DNA of 64,000 nt from Sinomonas gamaensis (GTDB taxonomy: Bacteria > Actinomycetota > Actinomycetes > Actinomycetales > Micrococcaceae), in contig NZ_SSCL01000003.1 of NCBI RefSeq assembly GCF_005876955.1, positions 124,001 through 188,000 of the forward strand, in the 5' to 3' direction. The notes below the pieces were generated by a model. It was not told the DNA's origin. It worked only from the letters and a program-made list of their open reading frames with translations, and searched no databases. The position numbers and the translations under genes were made by a program. Below, piece after piece: positions 54,338 to 62,144 of the stretch (its first letter is position 1; each line of letters opens with the position of its first letter).

Positions 54338-54886
54338 TTAGCGGTCCAGTACCGCCGCCAGCTCATGCCAGTAATCGACAGGCAGCCGCTCGACCCCATC
54401 CACTCCCTTGAGGGGCCTCGTAGCGGGGCTGGCTGAGGAAGTTGACGGCAGGACAAACACGAGGCTTTCGCCCACTGCCCAATCCTGCGGGCCGAAGTAG
54501 ACATCGCCGTAATGCCCGATGAATGGACCGAAGGATGCTTCCACACCAAGCTTCCCGGTGAAAGCTACGACTTTGGGCCGGAGGGGTGTCAGACGGTGAA
54601 TCAGGCTCTGACAATCAAAGCTGCCACTTTGCTCCTCGCTGCCGTCCATGCCGGCATGGGTCTTGCTGAGGTCGGTCAGACCGATCCCAAAGACAGGCAG
54701 TAGGTGGTCGTCGGTCGGCTTCAGCAGATTTGGGGTGAACCCGGCCTCGTGCAGCCAGCGGTAAAACCGGTTGCCGCCGCTGCTATAGTAATGCCCGGCT
54801 TCGGCGCTCCTCTTCCCGGCGGAGGTGCCAACGAAGACAACGTCAAGATCAGGGCCCATGATGTCCGGAAGCTTCTCCCCCGCCAC
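54338..54886 (-). CDS. mug: Mismatch-specific (uracil/thymine) DNA glycosylase, Mug-like
   Basis: A 182-residue glycosylase of the uracil-DNA glycosylase superfamily that removes U or T mispaired with G. It has DLDVVFVGTSAGKRSAEAGHYY and GNRFYRWLHEAGFTP (the region that holds the catalytic motif), VVAFTGKLGVEASFG, and a final VFVLPSTSSASP where the minor-groove wedge normally lies. The GTG at 54886 follows GAAGGAGGCA. It lies in island 2 with its own upstream region and is not obviously linked to the neighbours. Related genes are frequent on actinobacterial islands and plasmids. Confidence 0.8.
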   Translation of the reverse strand: MAGEKLPDIMGPDLDVVFVGTSAGKRSAEAGHYYSSGGNRFYRWLHEAGFTPNLLKPTDDHLLPVFGIGLTDLSKTHAGMDGSEEQSGSFDCQSLIHRLTPLRPKVVAFTGKLGVEASFGPFIGHYGDVYFGPQDWAVGESLVFVLPSTSSASPATRPLKGVDGVERLPVDYWHELAAVLDR

Positions 54887-55337
54887 ACTGCCTCCTTCAG
54901 GATGCACCATCGCCCTCGCGAGCAAGCAAGCACGTGCTGGACGTTTTATCACATGTCCTTGCCTTCGACCGCTTCCGAGTGGAGGGGGCTGCAACGTCAT
55001 TGGCAACTTCAGTCAGCACAACGAGACCGAGCCCAACCCTGAAGGGCCCTTCACCGCCGTCGTTACCGGAGGTTAGAGCGCAAACCCAAATTTCCCCACG
55101 TTACGAAGCCGAATATTGTCACGCGTAGCTGTGTCAGATCTGAGGTGAAGAACCGGGCCACAGGTTAAGGGGCTCTTCGTGTTCCCGCGGAACGCGAAGA
55201 GGCCTCAACGGGTCTGCGTATTAGGCGAGAACTGCGAGTCCACCCCGAAGTGCCGACCCGCAGCAGGGCGGCGTCGGACCGTGACCCCCGCTTGCCCACA
55301 CGATCTCGTTGATACGCCGAGTCGGCAGGATGTTCGG
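54887..55337. other. 451-base intergenic region of island 2
   Basis: No gene is supported on either strand. It should contain the promoter of the mug-like gene; a TGTGATAAAA stretch on the minus strand near 54950 is a weak -10 candidate. A hairpin at 55169-55204 probably serves the STAND operon. The rest shows no repeat or known RNA. Confidence 0.4.
55169..55204 (-). terminator. Hairpin downstream of the STAND operon
   Basis: GGCTCTTCGTGTTCC pairs with GGAACGCGAAGAGGCC with one G-U and one bulge, around a 3-base loop. It lies 134 bases after the stop of the 391-residue gene on the minus strand and is the nearest strong hairpin. Confidence 0.5.
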
Positions 55338-56513
55338 CTACTGCGGGTCGTCTTTGCTCGATATTTGGGTGGTCGGCGCTGGCCACGCCTCGCCCGTATT
55401 GACAAGGATGCGCGCTTCGAAGCGATCTTGCATGCCTTCGACTTGGTCCATGTTCATTGTGTGCGACTCGATCCTGGCGGCATCCGCAATTGCTTGAGTG
55501 GTAAGCCAAAGAATCTGACCGGTGGCCAGGAACGGCCCGATGGGTTTGGTCTCGAATCCGACGATGGGTTCTCCGGGCACCGGAGTCTCGACATTAAACA
55601 CCGAAATCTGCCATGGTTCGCCGAACAGAACCAGTTCGCCAAAGATGTCACCCATAGTGAGGTCTAGCAGCCGATCCACCTCGCCGAACGCATCGGCGTA
55701 GACCCGTGCCGGGCCCAAAAGCGACTCGACGACCTCGTTCATCGTGTGGGAGCGGTACTCGGCACGCGGTAGAGCGAGATTCGGCTCGTGGTCATCCACG
55801 GCGTCGGCTGACAGGCGCTCCTTGAGTTCGCGCCGAGCAGCTCGCAACGCGGCCTTCGCGTCCTCATCCAAGGCAGCCAGTGCAGCGTCAAAGTCGACCC
55901 AAGCCTGGGACTTCGTCAGCGCCTGGCTCACTTCGCGGGCAGCCTGGTCTAGTTGTGAAGCACCCATCGAGTCCGCGCCGAGCAGGTCCGGCACTGAAGG
56001 CGGCGCGGCCCTCTGGTTCAGGCCGGAAGCGAACTCCTGCTTGCGCCAGATGTACCGCAGCGTCATCTCTCCGGTCGTCAATGGGGTGCTGGGGGCCAGC
56101 TGCGGCGCACGAAGAATCGGGTAGCCCGCCAGTGAAGAGCGCAACCAACCCAATGTGCTCCAGTGCGCGCCTTCCAACTTCGCAGCCATCTGTAACCACT
56201 TGTCCAACTCACCCTGGTCGACCACAGGCATCCCGAACCCAGCGAGGAGAGGCTGATCAAGGAGCGCAGGGATACGGCTCGCGTACATCAGGGGCTTCAT
56301 CATCATGCGGGCATGACCTTCGAGGTGCTCCACGAGCGCAGGGATGCCGACCGCTTTGTCTCCTCGTTCGTGCAACGGAAGGTTTCGGGGCAGCGTCGCA
56401 GCGAACTCCTGTACTACAGGGGTCTGCGACCATGCGTCGGCCAACCTCCAGATGGCGGACCACAGTTCAGGAGAGGTGTCTTCGCCAGGGTTCACGTGAT
56501 GTGCCTTCCACAA
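55338..56513 (-). CDS. Unknown partner protein of the STAND NTPase
   Basis: A 391-residue cytosolic protein with no recognised domain. The N-terminal third is helical (LWSAIWRLADAWSQTPVVQEF). The middle (AALAALDEDAKAALRAARRELKERL) is a likely coiled coil. The C-terminal third has a beta-rich stretch with EPWQISVFNVETPVPGEPIVGFETKPIG and a final helix (TTQAIADAARIESHTMNMDQ). The start lies 10 bases after the stop of the 879-residue gene, so the two are one operon. It may be a sensor, effector or inhibitor for that protein; this is inference from position alone. Confidence 0.6.
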   Translation of the reverse strand: MWKAHHVNPGEDTSPELWSAIWRLADAWSQTPVVQEFAATLPRNLPLHERGDKAVGIPALVEHLEGHARMMMKPLMYASRIPALLDQPLLAGFGMPVVDQGELDKWLQMAAKLEGAHWSTLGWLRSSLAGYPILRAPQLAPSTPLTTGEMTLRYIWRKQEFASGLNQRAAPPSVPDLLGADSMGASQLDQAAREVSQALTKSQAWVDFDAALAALDEDAKAALRAARRELKERLSADAVDDHEPNLALPRAEYRSHTMNEVVESLLGPARVYADAFGEVDRLLDLTMGDIFGELVLFGEPWQISVFNVETPVPGEPIVGFETKPIGPFLATGQILWLTTQAIADAARIESHTMNMDQVEGMQDRFEARILVNTGEAWPAPTTQISSKDDPQ

Positions 56514-56523
56514 GTTGTCTGAT

Positions 56524-59163
56524 TCACAGCCAGTGGCTTCGTGTCAGTTTCGTGACCGCCTCACCGACAGCCTTGGCAGCGGTGATTTCCGGTGACGTTG
56601 AGACCTGGGACACCACGTCGGTCCACGCGGAGTATTCACCGGTTCGCTCCTCAGGCGGCGGGGAGGAGTGATACGCGGCGGCCAAGTGGACGGCTTCTGT
56701 GTGCCGATACCTAACCGGCCACCCGTCTAGACGGAAGCGCCCCTGACGTTCGTAGACCACGCCGGTCATGCCGAGTGGGCCGATGGTCTCCTGCAATCGG
56801 TTGATCGTGCCGGTTGGCGCGACTTCAGTTAGGACTGTTTTCACTGCAGCGATCACCTCATGGCAATGTGCGCTCAGCTGGTCGCAGGCTTCCTGACGCG
56901 ACCGAGGGTCTCGTGGCCGCAGCCAACGATCGCGACGTCGTAGCCGCTGCCCGAGGATAAGTCGCCACAGTCGCACCGCGACCGCTGTAGGCCCATCACT
57001 GTCCTCGACCACCACGGTCGGACCCGCGAAGACGGCCGGAGCCTGTGCCGGGTCGACCCACCTCGTGGCCCCAGTTCCGGCCTGAGCCATCGTCTCCCCG
57101 TTCGCCGTCCGCCACATTGTCACGTCGACGGCCGTTTCATCGGGAAGGACAGCGTTCAGCAGAGCGGCCACCATTCCGGGGGTCTGATCGCTAATGGTGT
57201 TGTGGTCCGACTCGCTGACCCGCACCAAGGAAAATGGCAGGTGCTTGGCCACTGCCATTACCTCTGAATCGCTGAGCATTCGCATCTGGGAGGATAGCCA
57301 CACCCGGTTCTCGTCATTTTCGAGCAAGGTCTCTGGTAGGAGGACCAGTCCGTCTGCCTGTGCGCGAGCGGCGAAGTAGTCAGCGAATGAGTCGTGAACA
57401 GGAACTCGGAGCGTTGTGTGCCCAATCCCGGTGATCACGGCGTTGATCAGGCCGCTTCGAGCGACCGCCTCGCGAATGGCGGCGACATCGATCGCAACGC
57501 CGCGCTCCTCAAGAAACGCTGTGGCTCCGGCGATCATACGTTCCCACTCGAGCGGGTTTGCGTACCGCCGCCCCTCATTCAGGAGCTCAGAGAACACGAC
57601 GCCGAGCACAGCGACCGCCAGACGCAGGTCGCCGGCATTGGCGCGGTGAGACATTCGCGAGACGGTCAACTCGTATACCGAAGCGCGGTCGGTGAACGGG
57701 ACTCCACCGGCCACCAATTGCAGCGCTAGCTCAAGCAGCATCGGGTTGCCGGCGGCATCGCCCAACGCATGTTCAACCTGCGCCAAGGCCTCATGGCAGC
57801 GACGAGAAAAAGTCTCCATCTCGCCTCCACCGGATCCAGCCAAAGCGGCTGGCCCCATACCGTCGACGGTAACGGGCGAAGAGACGGCGCTCTCCGGTGC
57901 GCCCAGCACTTTCGCAGTCAACGCGAGCCTCTCCGGGAGATCAAACGCGCGCGGATACAGCCGTTGCACCGATACTGAGGACGGGAAAACGGTCGCGCCC
58001 ACCCCCTCGTCGCGCGCGACCCCGACGACCCGGGACCCATGGGCCCCTGCAAGGTGTGCGCGAAGGTCTGCGGCGAGCTCGGACCTCTCCTGCTGCGGAA
58101 TCTCCGAAACCCCATCAAGGATCACAGTCACACTCGGATCCCCCAGTACCTGGCGGCCCACCCTGCGCGACAACGCTCGACCCACGGCTGTACCCACGGC
58201 ATCAGCCACCAACCGGTCTAGCCGTCGCGCCAGATACGCCTCAGCGTGACAAACGATAACCTTCCCACCGGCACGTGCCGCACCGCGACGCCACAAACGC
58301 GACAGAGTGGACTTGCCCGACCCGGTCCGTCCGGTCATCAGGAGTGGGCCAGTGACAAGAGCGAGGTCCTCCAACCGAATAGGCGGCCTCTGCCAGCTGG
58401 CACTCAACGTCGGCACCACGAGGTCGTCGATCTGCTCGGACGCCACCGCCGCAAGGTACTCCCCCGCCAGCGGACCAGTCCAGCGGTCGACTTCCGCGAT
58501 TCGAGCGATGTCACCGACAATACCCACAATTTCGTCCCTGGAGATGAAGCGGTCATCCGAGTCCGGCAGACCAGAGCGAGTTGAGATGACCCGGAACAGC
58601 TCATTGACCCGGTCCGAAGCTTCCTTCTCGGCGTCTGGATGAGCGGGTCCAGTTTCAAGCATGGCCTTAACTTCCATCTCGGCCGAGCGGAGCAGCGCCT
58701 CGACCGCGCCCGGTTCCGAAACAATTCGCGCTCGCCCCATCACCGCGCACAAGGGGTCTTTAATATCGACCCCTAGAAGCTCTGCGACGGCGTCGTACTT
58801 GCCCTCGCGAGCCTCGTCCAACGCAGCAGCAACTGCGTGCCCCGAAGGCCCGAGAGCGCCGTCCGTGAGCAAGGAGAATTCCGAGTCCGCGCTTACCTGC
58901 AGTTCGGCCCACCGGTGAACGATGGCGAGCAGCTCGGCCCGCGCCCACGTGTAAGGCTGCAGACGAGACTTCATCTGCAATCCGCGAGCCACGAATGGTC
59001 CGGCCCCGCCCGGGTCATCCGCGATGACTTCCAGGTCCAGGGCGTCAACGGCCCCCTCGACGCGGATCCCGAGCACCGAGTCGTCAGCAGCCACCTCCAG
59101 AGCGATCAGAATCGCCTGGCCGTGTTGATAGTTGATGCCGCGGACGGTATCGACGCCACTCAC
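56524..59163 (-). CDS. Predicted nuclease-STAND NTPase (anti-phage type)
   Basis: An 879-residue protein. Residues 1-90 resemble the PD-(D/E)xK endonuclease of Cap4/Avs-type proteins: RGINYQHGQAILIAL, then ALDLEV (Asp43) and GLQMKSR (Gln63, Lys65). A NACHT-like NTPase follows, with Walker A GRTGSGKS (278-285) and Walker B VTVILDGVSEI (Asp350), and later the STAND motif HDSFADYFAARA near residue 600. The C-terminal 270 residues have no known domain and would be the sensor. The start is GTG at 59163. Similar proteins cut DNA after sensing phage proteins, but this one has not been tested. Confidence 0.75.
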   Translation of the reverse strand: MSGVDTVRGINYQHGQAILIALEVAADDSVLGIRVEGAVDALDLEVIADDPGGAGPFVARGLQMKSRLQPYTWARAELLAIVHRWAELQVSADSEFSLLTDGALGPSGHAVAAALDEAREGKYDAVAELLGVDIKDPLCAVMGRARIVSEPGAVEALLRSAEMEVKAMLETGPAHPDAEKEASDRVNELFRVISTRSGLPDSDDRFISRDEIVGIVGDIARIAEVDRWTGPLAGEYLAAVASEQIDDLVVPTLSASWQRPPIRLEDLALVTGPLLMTGRTGSGKSTLSRLWRRGAARAGGKVIVCHAEAYLARRLDRLVADAVGTAVGRALSRRVGRQVLGDPSVTVILDGVSEIPQQERSELAADLRAHLAGAHGSRVVGVARDEGVGATVFPSSVSVQRLYPRAFDLPERLALTAKVLGAPESAVSSPVTVDGMGPAALAGSGGGEMETFSRRCHEALAQVEHALGDAAGNPMLLELALQLVAGGVPFTDRASVYELTVSRMSHRANAGDLRLAVAVLGVVFSELLNEGRRYANPLEWERMIAGATAFLEERGVAIDVAAIREAVARSGLINAVITGIGHTTLRVPVHDSFADYFAARAQADGLVLLPETLLENDENRVWLSSQMRMLSDSEVMAVAKHLPFSLVRVSESDHNTISDQTPGMVAALLNAVLPDETAVDVTMWRTANGETMAQAGTGATRWVDPAQAPAVFAGPTVVVEDSDGPTAVAVRLWRLILGQRLRRRDRWLRPRDPRSRQEACDQLSAHCHEVIAAVKTVLTEVAPTGTINRLQETIGPLGMTGVVYERQGRFRLDGWPVRYRHTEAVHLAAAYHSSPPPEERTGEYSAWTDVVSQVSTSPEITAAKAVGEAVTKLTRSHWL

Positions 59164-59226
59164 AGGAAGGAATCCCCCTTGCCGTGCGCTGCGCGAAGGT
59201 ACGGGTCGTGTCGGTTCACACCAGCA

Positions 59227-59765
59227 TCACATCACACGGTACGGACACCGGGACTGCTCCATCCAGCGCAGCGCAAGGTCAGCTTTCTTCTGGATGTCCG
59301 TAACGGGCGTCGCTGACATCGCCCAAACTGGCCGGCCACTGAGGTTGTCGAGGCTGGACGCCCCCAACCCGAGGTCGTAGGCAGCATCACTTCGAGATCG
59401 CCATCCCGACAGGTTGTTGCTGAATGCGTAGGCGATGCCAAGTCGGAAGCGAAGCTGTCGGTCGTTGATCCCGTTGTGGTCTCGGAGGCCAACGCGCGCG
59501 ACGCGGAGGGCGTGTGCCAAGAGTGCTGCGCTCTTTCAGCCATCTTTCCTAGATTCGTGCCCTTAACGGGGACGGCGGCCACGCTGCCGATGGGCGGCGT
59601 TAAGTCGAACCAGGGTGCGGTCGTGATTGGAATGCTTGCATCGGTGACGGGCAGGAGTTGCAGGCCCAGCAAGTGTGTCGGGGCCTCGACTGTCAGATAT
59701 TCGATGGGGAGGAAGCAGACGAGCTCGAGCGGTTCGCGCGAGTGCCTGGCGATGTATCAGTTGGG
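59227..59765 (-). pseudogene. Degraded gene of unknown family, frameshifted and truncated
   Basis: A protein-like sequence begins near 59765 without a start codon (REPLELVCFLPIEYLTVEAP, then LLGLQLLPV and WFDLTPPIGSVAAVPVKGTNLGKMAERAQ). It shifts frame near 59525 and continues AHALRVARVGLRDHNGINDRQLRFRLGIAYAFSNNLSGW to a stop at 59227. A stop codon directly precedes it on the 5' side, at the junction with the TnpB fragment. The family is not recognised; the helical C-terminal part recalls HEPN-like proteins, but this is weak. Confidence 0.5.
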
Positions 59766-59780
59766 CTAGGTTCCTCCTCC

Positions 59781-60053
59781 ATGAGCATGCAGCCGGCGAA
59801 CCCCCAGACCGCGACTGTCATTCGCCGCGCCTACCGGCTCACCCTTGACCCGTCACCGCAGCAGGCCCAGAAGCTGTCCCAGTGGGCCGGCGCCGCCCGG
59901 TACGCCTACAACCACATGATCGCCGCGAAGCAGGCCAGCCACGGCACGGCTGGCGCGGCCATTGAACACTGCGTACTTCTTGAAGACGCGCTGACGGCGG
60001 CCTTGGGCGGTGCACCGTACCAGGGCGCCCACAGCGGCGGCTCGCCCTGGTAG
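59781..60053 (+). pseudogene. TnpB/OrfB N-terminal fragment (IS605 family remnant)
   Basis: The first 50 codons encode the helix-turn-helix start of TnpB-type RNA-guided nucleases and transposon OrfB proteins (RRAYRLTLDPSPQQAQKLSQWAGAARYAYNHM). The similarity stops near 59940, and the remaining 38 codons read antisense to a DUF805 fragment. The RuvC and zinc-finger parts are missing, so it is not functional. No tnpA or insertion-sequence end was found beside it. Confidence 0.7.
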
Positions 60054-60150
60054 CCGGCCGGCGCCTGAGACGGGTACTGCGGAGGCTGGTACTGCGGGTT
60101 CGGGTACTGCGGAGCTGAAAGGTGGTTCCCCCTGGTGTCGGATGGGTGAC
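59945..60150 (-). pseudogene. DUF805 protein N-terminal fragment
   Basis: On the minus strand a Gln/Tyr/Pro-rich part (APQYPNPQYQPPQYPSQAPAG) is followed by GEPPLWAPWYGAPPKAAVS. After a one-base shift comes VFKKYAVFNGRASRA, the hallmark start of DUF805 membrane proteins. The gene breaks off at the TnpB fragment, so its membrane helices are absent. The exact start is unclear. Confidence 0.5.
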
Positions 60151-60263
60151 GAGCCGATCGTACGTGCCGTAGGTACCCTATGGGTCAGCTGCTGTTCAAC
60201 GTATGTAGCGGCGCCGGGTCTCGTAAACCCCCACTTGAGCCGGAGACTTTGGAGACAGCATTC

Positions 60264-60305
60264 CGAGACCCGTTCACCCGGTGCATTGCCGGGCGACGGG
60301 TCTCG
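60264..60305 (-). terminator. Hairpin downstream of the OLD-family gene
   Basis: CGAGACCCG and CGGGTCTCG form an outer stem and CCCGG/CCGGG an inner one. It begins 34 bases after the stop of the OLD gene on the minus strand and is a probable terminator. A further GGGTCTCG occurs at 60217-60224. Confidence 0.6.
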
Positions 60306-60338
60306 TCTCATCTAGGAGATGTTCATGAGGCGGTTACG

Positions 60339-62144
60339 TCACCGGTTTCCGTCCAGCTGCTCGCGTAACTCATGTACTAGTCGAGCACTTGCGTGGCTTG
60401 CTAACGAGCCGGGGCCGGAAAGGTGCCCTCTCTCACGCAGACGTCTTTCCAGCTGCGTCAGCAGCAGCTTCCCGTACAGTACTTCCTCGGTAGGCTTAGC
60501 GTCATCGGGCCAGATCTCGTCCGTCCGCGGAGCACCGCCGTCGAGATAGGTCCAGTTCACTGTCCGCCGCTTGTCGCGATGCTTGTTACGCAGCTGCGGA
60601 AGCCACTCATCAATCACCTGATCCCGAATGGTCGCTGCCTCCGACTCCCGAAGCCCAGTGACAGCCGCAATGTGATCCACTGTCGCGTGATACGCCTCTG
60701 TATCACACAGAGTGGGACAAAAGACCTCGATACCGCGGTCAGAGAAAACCTTGGACCATTTCGCCAGCTCCTCTTTAGTCAAGAAGTCGCGATCTCGATG
60801 AATGATGACTCGCGGCGTGTTGACCATAAGCTCCGCCATCTCACGAAAGGCCTCGGCTGCAAAGACATTGTTGAGCCCATTAAATGAAGTAATTTTAACG
60901 TCATCTGCAGCATATCCGGCTTCCTGCAGTGCAAGTTGCAGAGCCCATGGATCCTCATCCTCAGTGCACAGGATAATTCGGCTCGACAGGTCGAGCTGAT
61001 CTAGCGCCCCGAGGTCCATGAGCATTGCCGTCAGTTCCTTGTGGCTGTCGGACTCCACCTTTCCGTCTTTCATCCACACGACCTTGACGCTATCCGACGC
61101 GCCGGTGATCAAGTGACGACTGTGCGTGCTGACTATGACTTTGCATTCAAACTCTTTGGCCACGCGTTCGAGCGCCACGCCAAGCGCCTTCTGACGAGAT
61201 GGATGCAAGTGACTGTCGGGCTCATCGACCAAGAGTAGAGCCGGCTTGAAGAGAAGAACGTACGCAAAGATCTGCGTGACCTGCAAAATACCCGTGCCCC
61301 ACAGATCCACGGGCAAGTGGTCCTTGGGGCCCGCTTCGCCGGTTGCGAGGCGAACGTCGACATATAGGTCGCGGTCTGGGTCGTACTCCACACGGAATGA
61401 CACCGGCGCCTTCAGGACTGATTCAAGAAGGCGCTCCAGTTCCTCCAAAAGCGAGCGCTCGGCCAGCAAACGTATGATGTTCCGAAACACCAGATTTGCA
61501 TCCCCGCTCGCAGCCTTTCGGAAGACCGCTGCATAGCCGCTCATCTCCTCGCGATGCGGAACCCCCGCCAGACCTGGAACATATACGCTGAACAGCTTCT
61601 TAGGATCGCTTACCACCTGGCCGAAACCGGCCGATGTTCCCGAGCGGTCGACGCCCACGTTGTTGTGGTTTCGCGCCTTGTACATCTCAATTCGGTACTC
61701 AGAGGCTACAGCGCTATCTGCAGCAACGCCTTCGAAGTCAACGACGCCGCGTTGGCCGTGGCTTCGGTTCCCATACGGGGCACCATGCCCGAGCAAGGAA
61801 AACTGGGCGACTGGGGAGTAACGGAGGCTAGCCTCAGCTACCACCTGCTGGCCGAGTTCCACCGAGGCTTGCGCACAGCTGACGGCGGTATGGATCGCCT
61901 GGAGAACGCTGCTCTTGCCAGAGTTGTTTCCTCCCACAAGATAGGTGATGGGGCCGAGCTCGATACGGGTGTCTTCAATCTTCTTGAAGTTTCGAATCCG
62001 CACAGCGTCAATTCGAAGCCGCGAAGACGCTTGCCTGGAAGGTTCCACGGACGGGTCTTCGACCTCAAACCCGTGGAGGATCTCCTCGATGTCGTCGAGC
62101 AGATGGTCACGATCGTTATCATCTGCAACGGGAGGGGCGTTCAC
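60339..62144 (-). CDS. OLD-family ATPase-TOPRIM nuclease, probable phage defence
   Basis: A 601-residue protein. An ABC/SMC-type ATPase comes first: Walker A GGNNSGKSS (71-79), Walker B LLLVDEPDSHLHPS (Asp307-Glu308) and STHS (339-342). From about residue 388 comes a TOPRIM domain: ILCTEDED (Glu395), VIIHRDRDF (Asp451, Asp453), and CDTEAY, as in OLD nucleases. No UvrD-type helicase (Gabija GajB) follows, so it is either a stand-alone OLD or a fused AriA/AriB-like protein. The GTG at 62144 overlaps the present ychF stop by 4 bases. Confidence 0.8.
   Translation of the reverse strand: MNAPPVADDNDRDHLLDDIEEILHGFEVEDPSVEPSRQASSRLRIDAVRIRNFKKIEDTRIELGPITYLVGGNNSGKSSVLQAIHTAVSCAQASVELGQQVVAEASLRYSPVAQFSLLGHGAPYGNRSHGQRGVVDFEGVAADSAVASEYRIEMYKARNHNNVGVDRSGTSAGFGQVVSDPKKLFSVYVPGLAGVPHREEMSGYAAVFRKAASGDANLVFRNIIRLLAERSLLEELERLLESVLKAPVSFRVEYDPDRDLYVDVRLATGEAGPKDHLPVDLWGTGILQVTQIFAYVLLFKPALLLVDEPDSHLHPSRQKALGVALERVAKEFECKVIVSTHSRHLITGASDSVKVVWMKDGKVESDSHKELTAMLMDLGALDQLDLSSRIILCTEDEDPWALQLALQEAGYAADDVKITSFNGLNNVFAAEAFREMAELMVNTPRVIIHRDRDFLTKEELAKWSKVFSDRGIEVFCPTLCDTEAYHATVDHIAAVTGLRESEAATIRDQVIDEWLPQLRNKHRDKRRTVNWTYLDGGAPRTDEIWPDDAKPTEEVLYGKLLLTQLERRLRERGHLSGPGSLASHASARLVHELREQLDGNR

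Noticed and set aside
59781-60053. Active TnpB RNA-guided nuclease
   Set aside because: Only the N-terminal helix-turn-helix remains; RuvC and zinc-finger parts are missing.
60339-62144. Gabija system
   Set aside because: The GajA-like protein is present, but there is no UvrD-like helicase (GajB) next to it; the neighbour is ychF on one side and gene remnants on the other.
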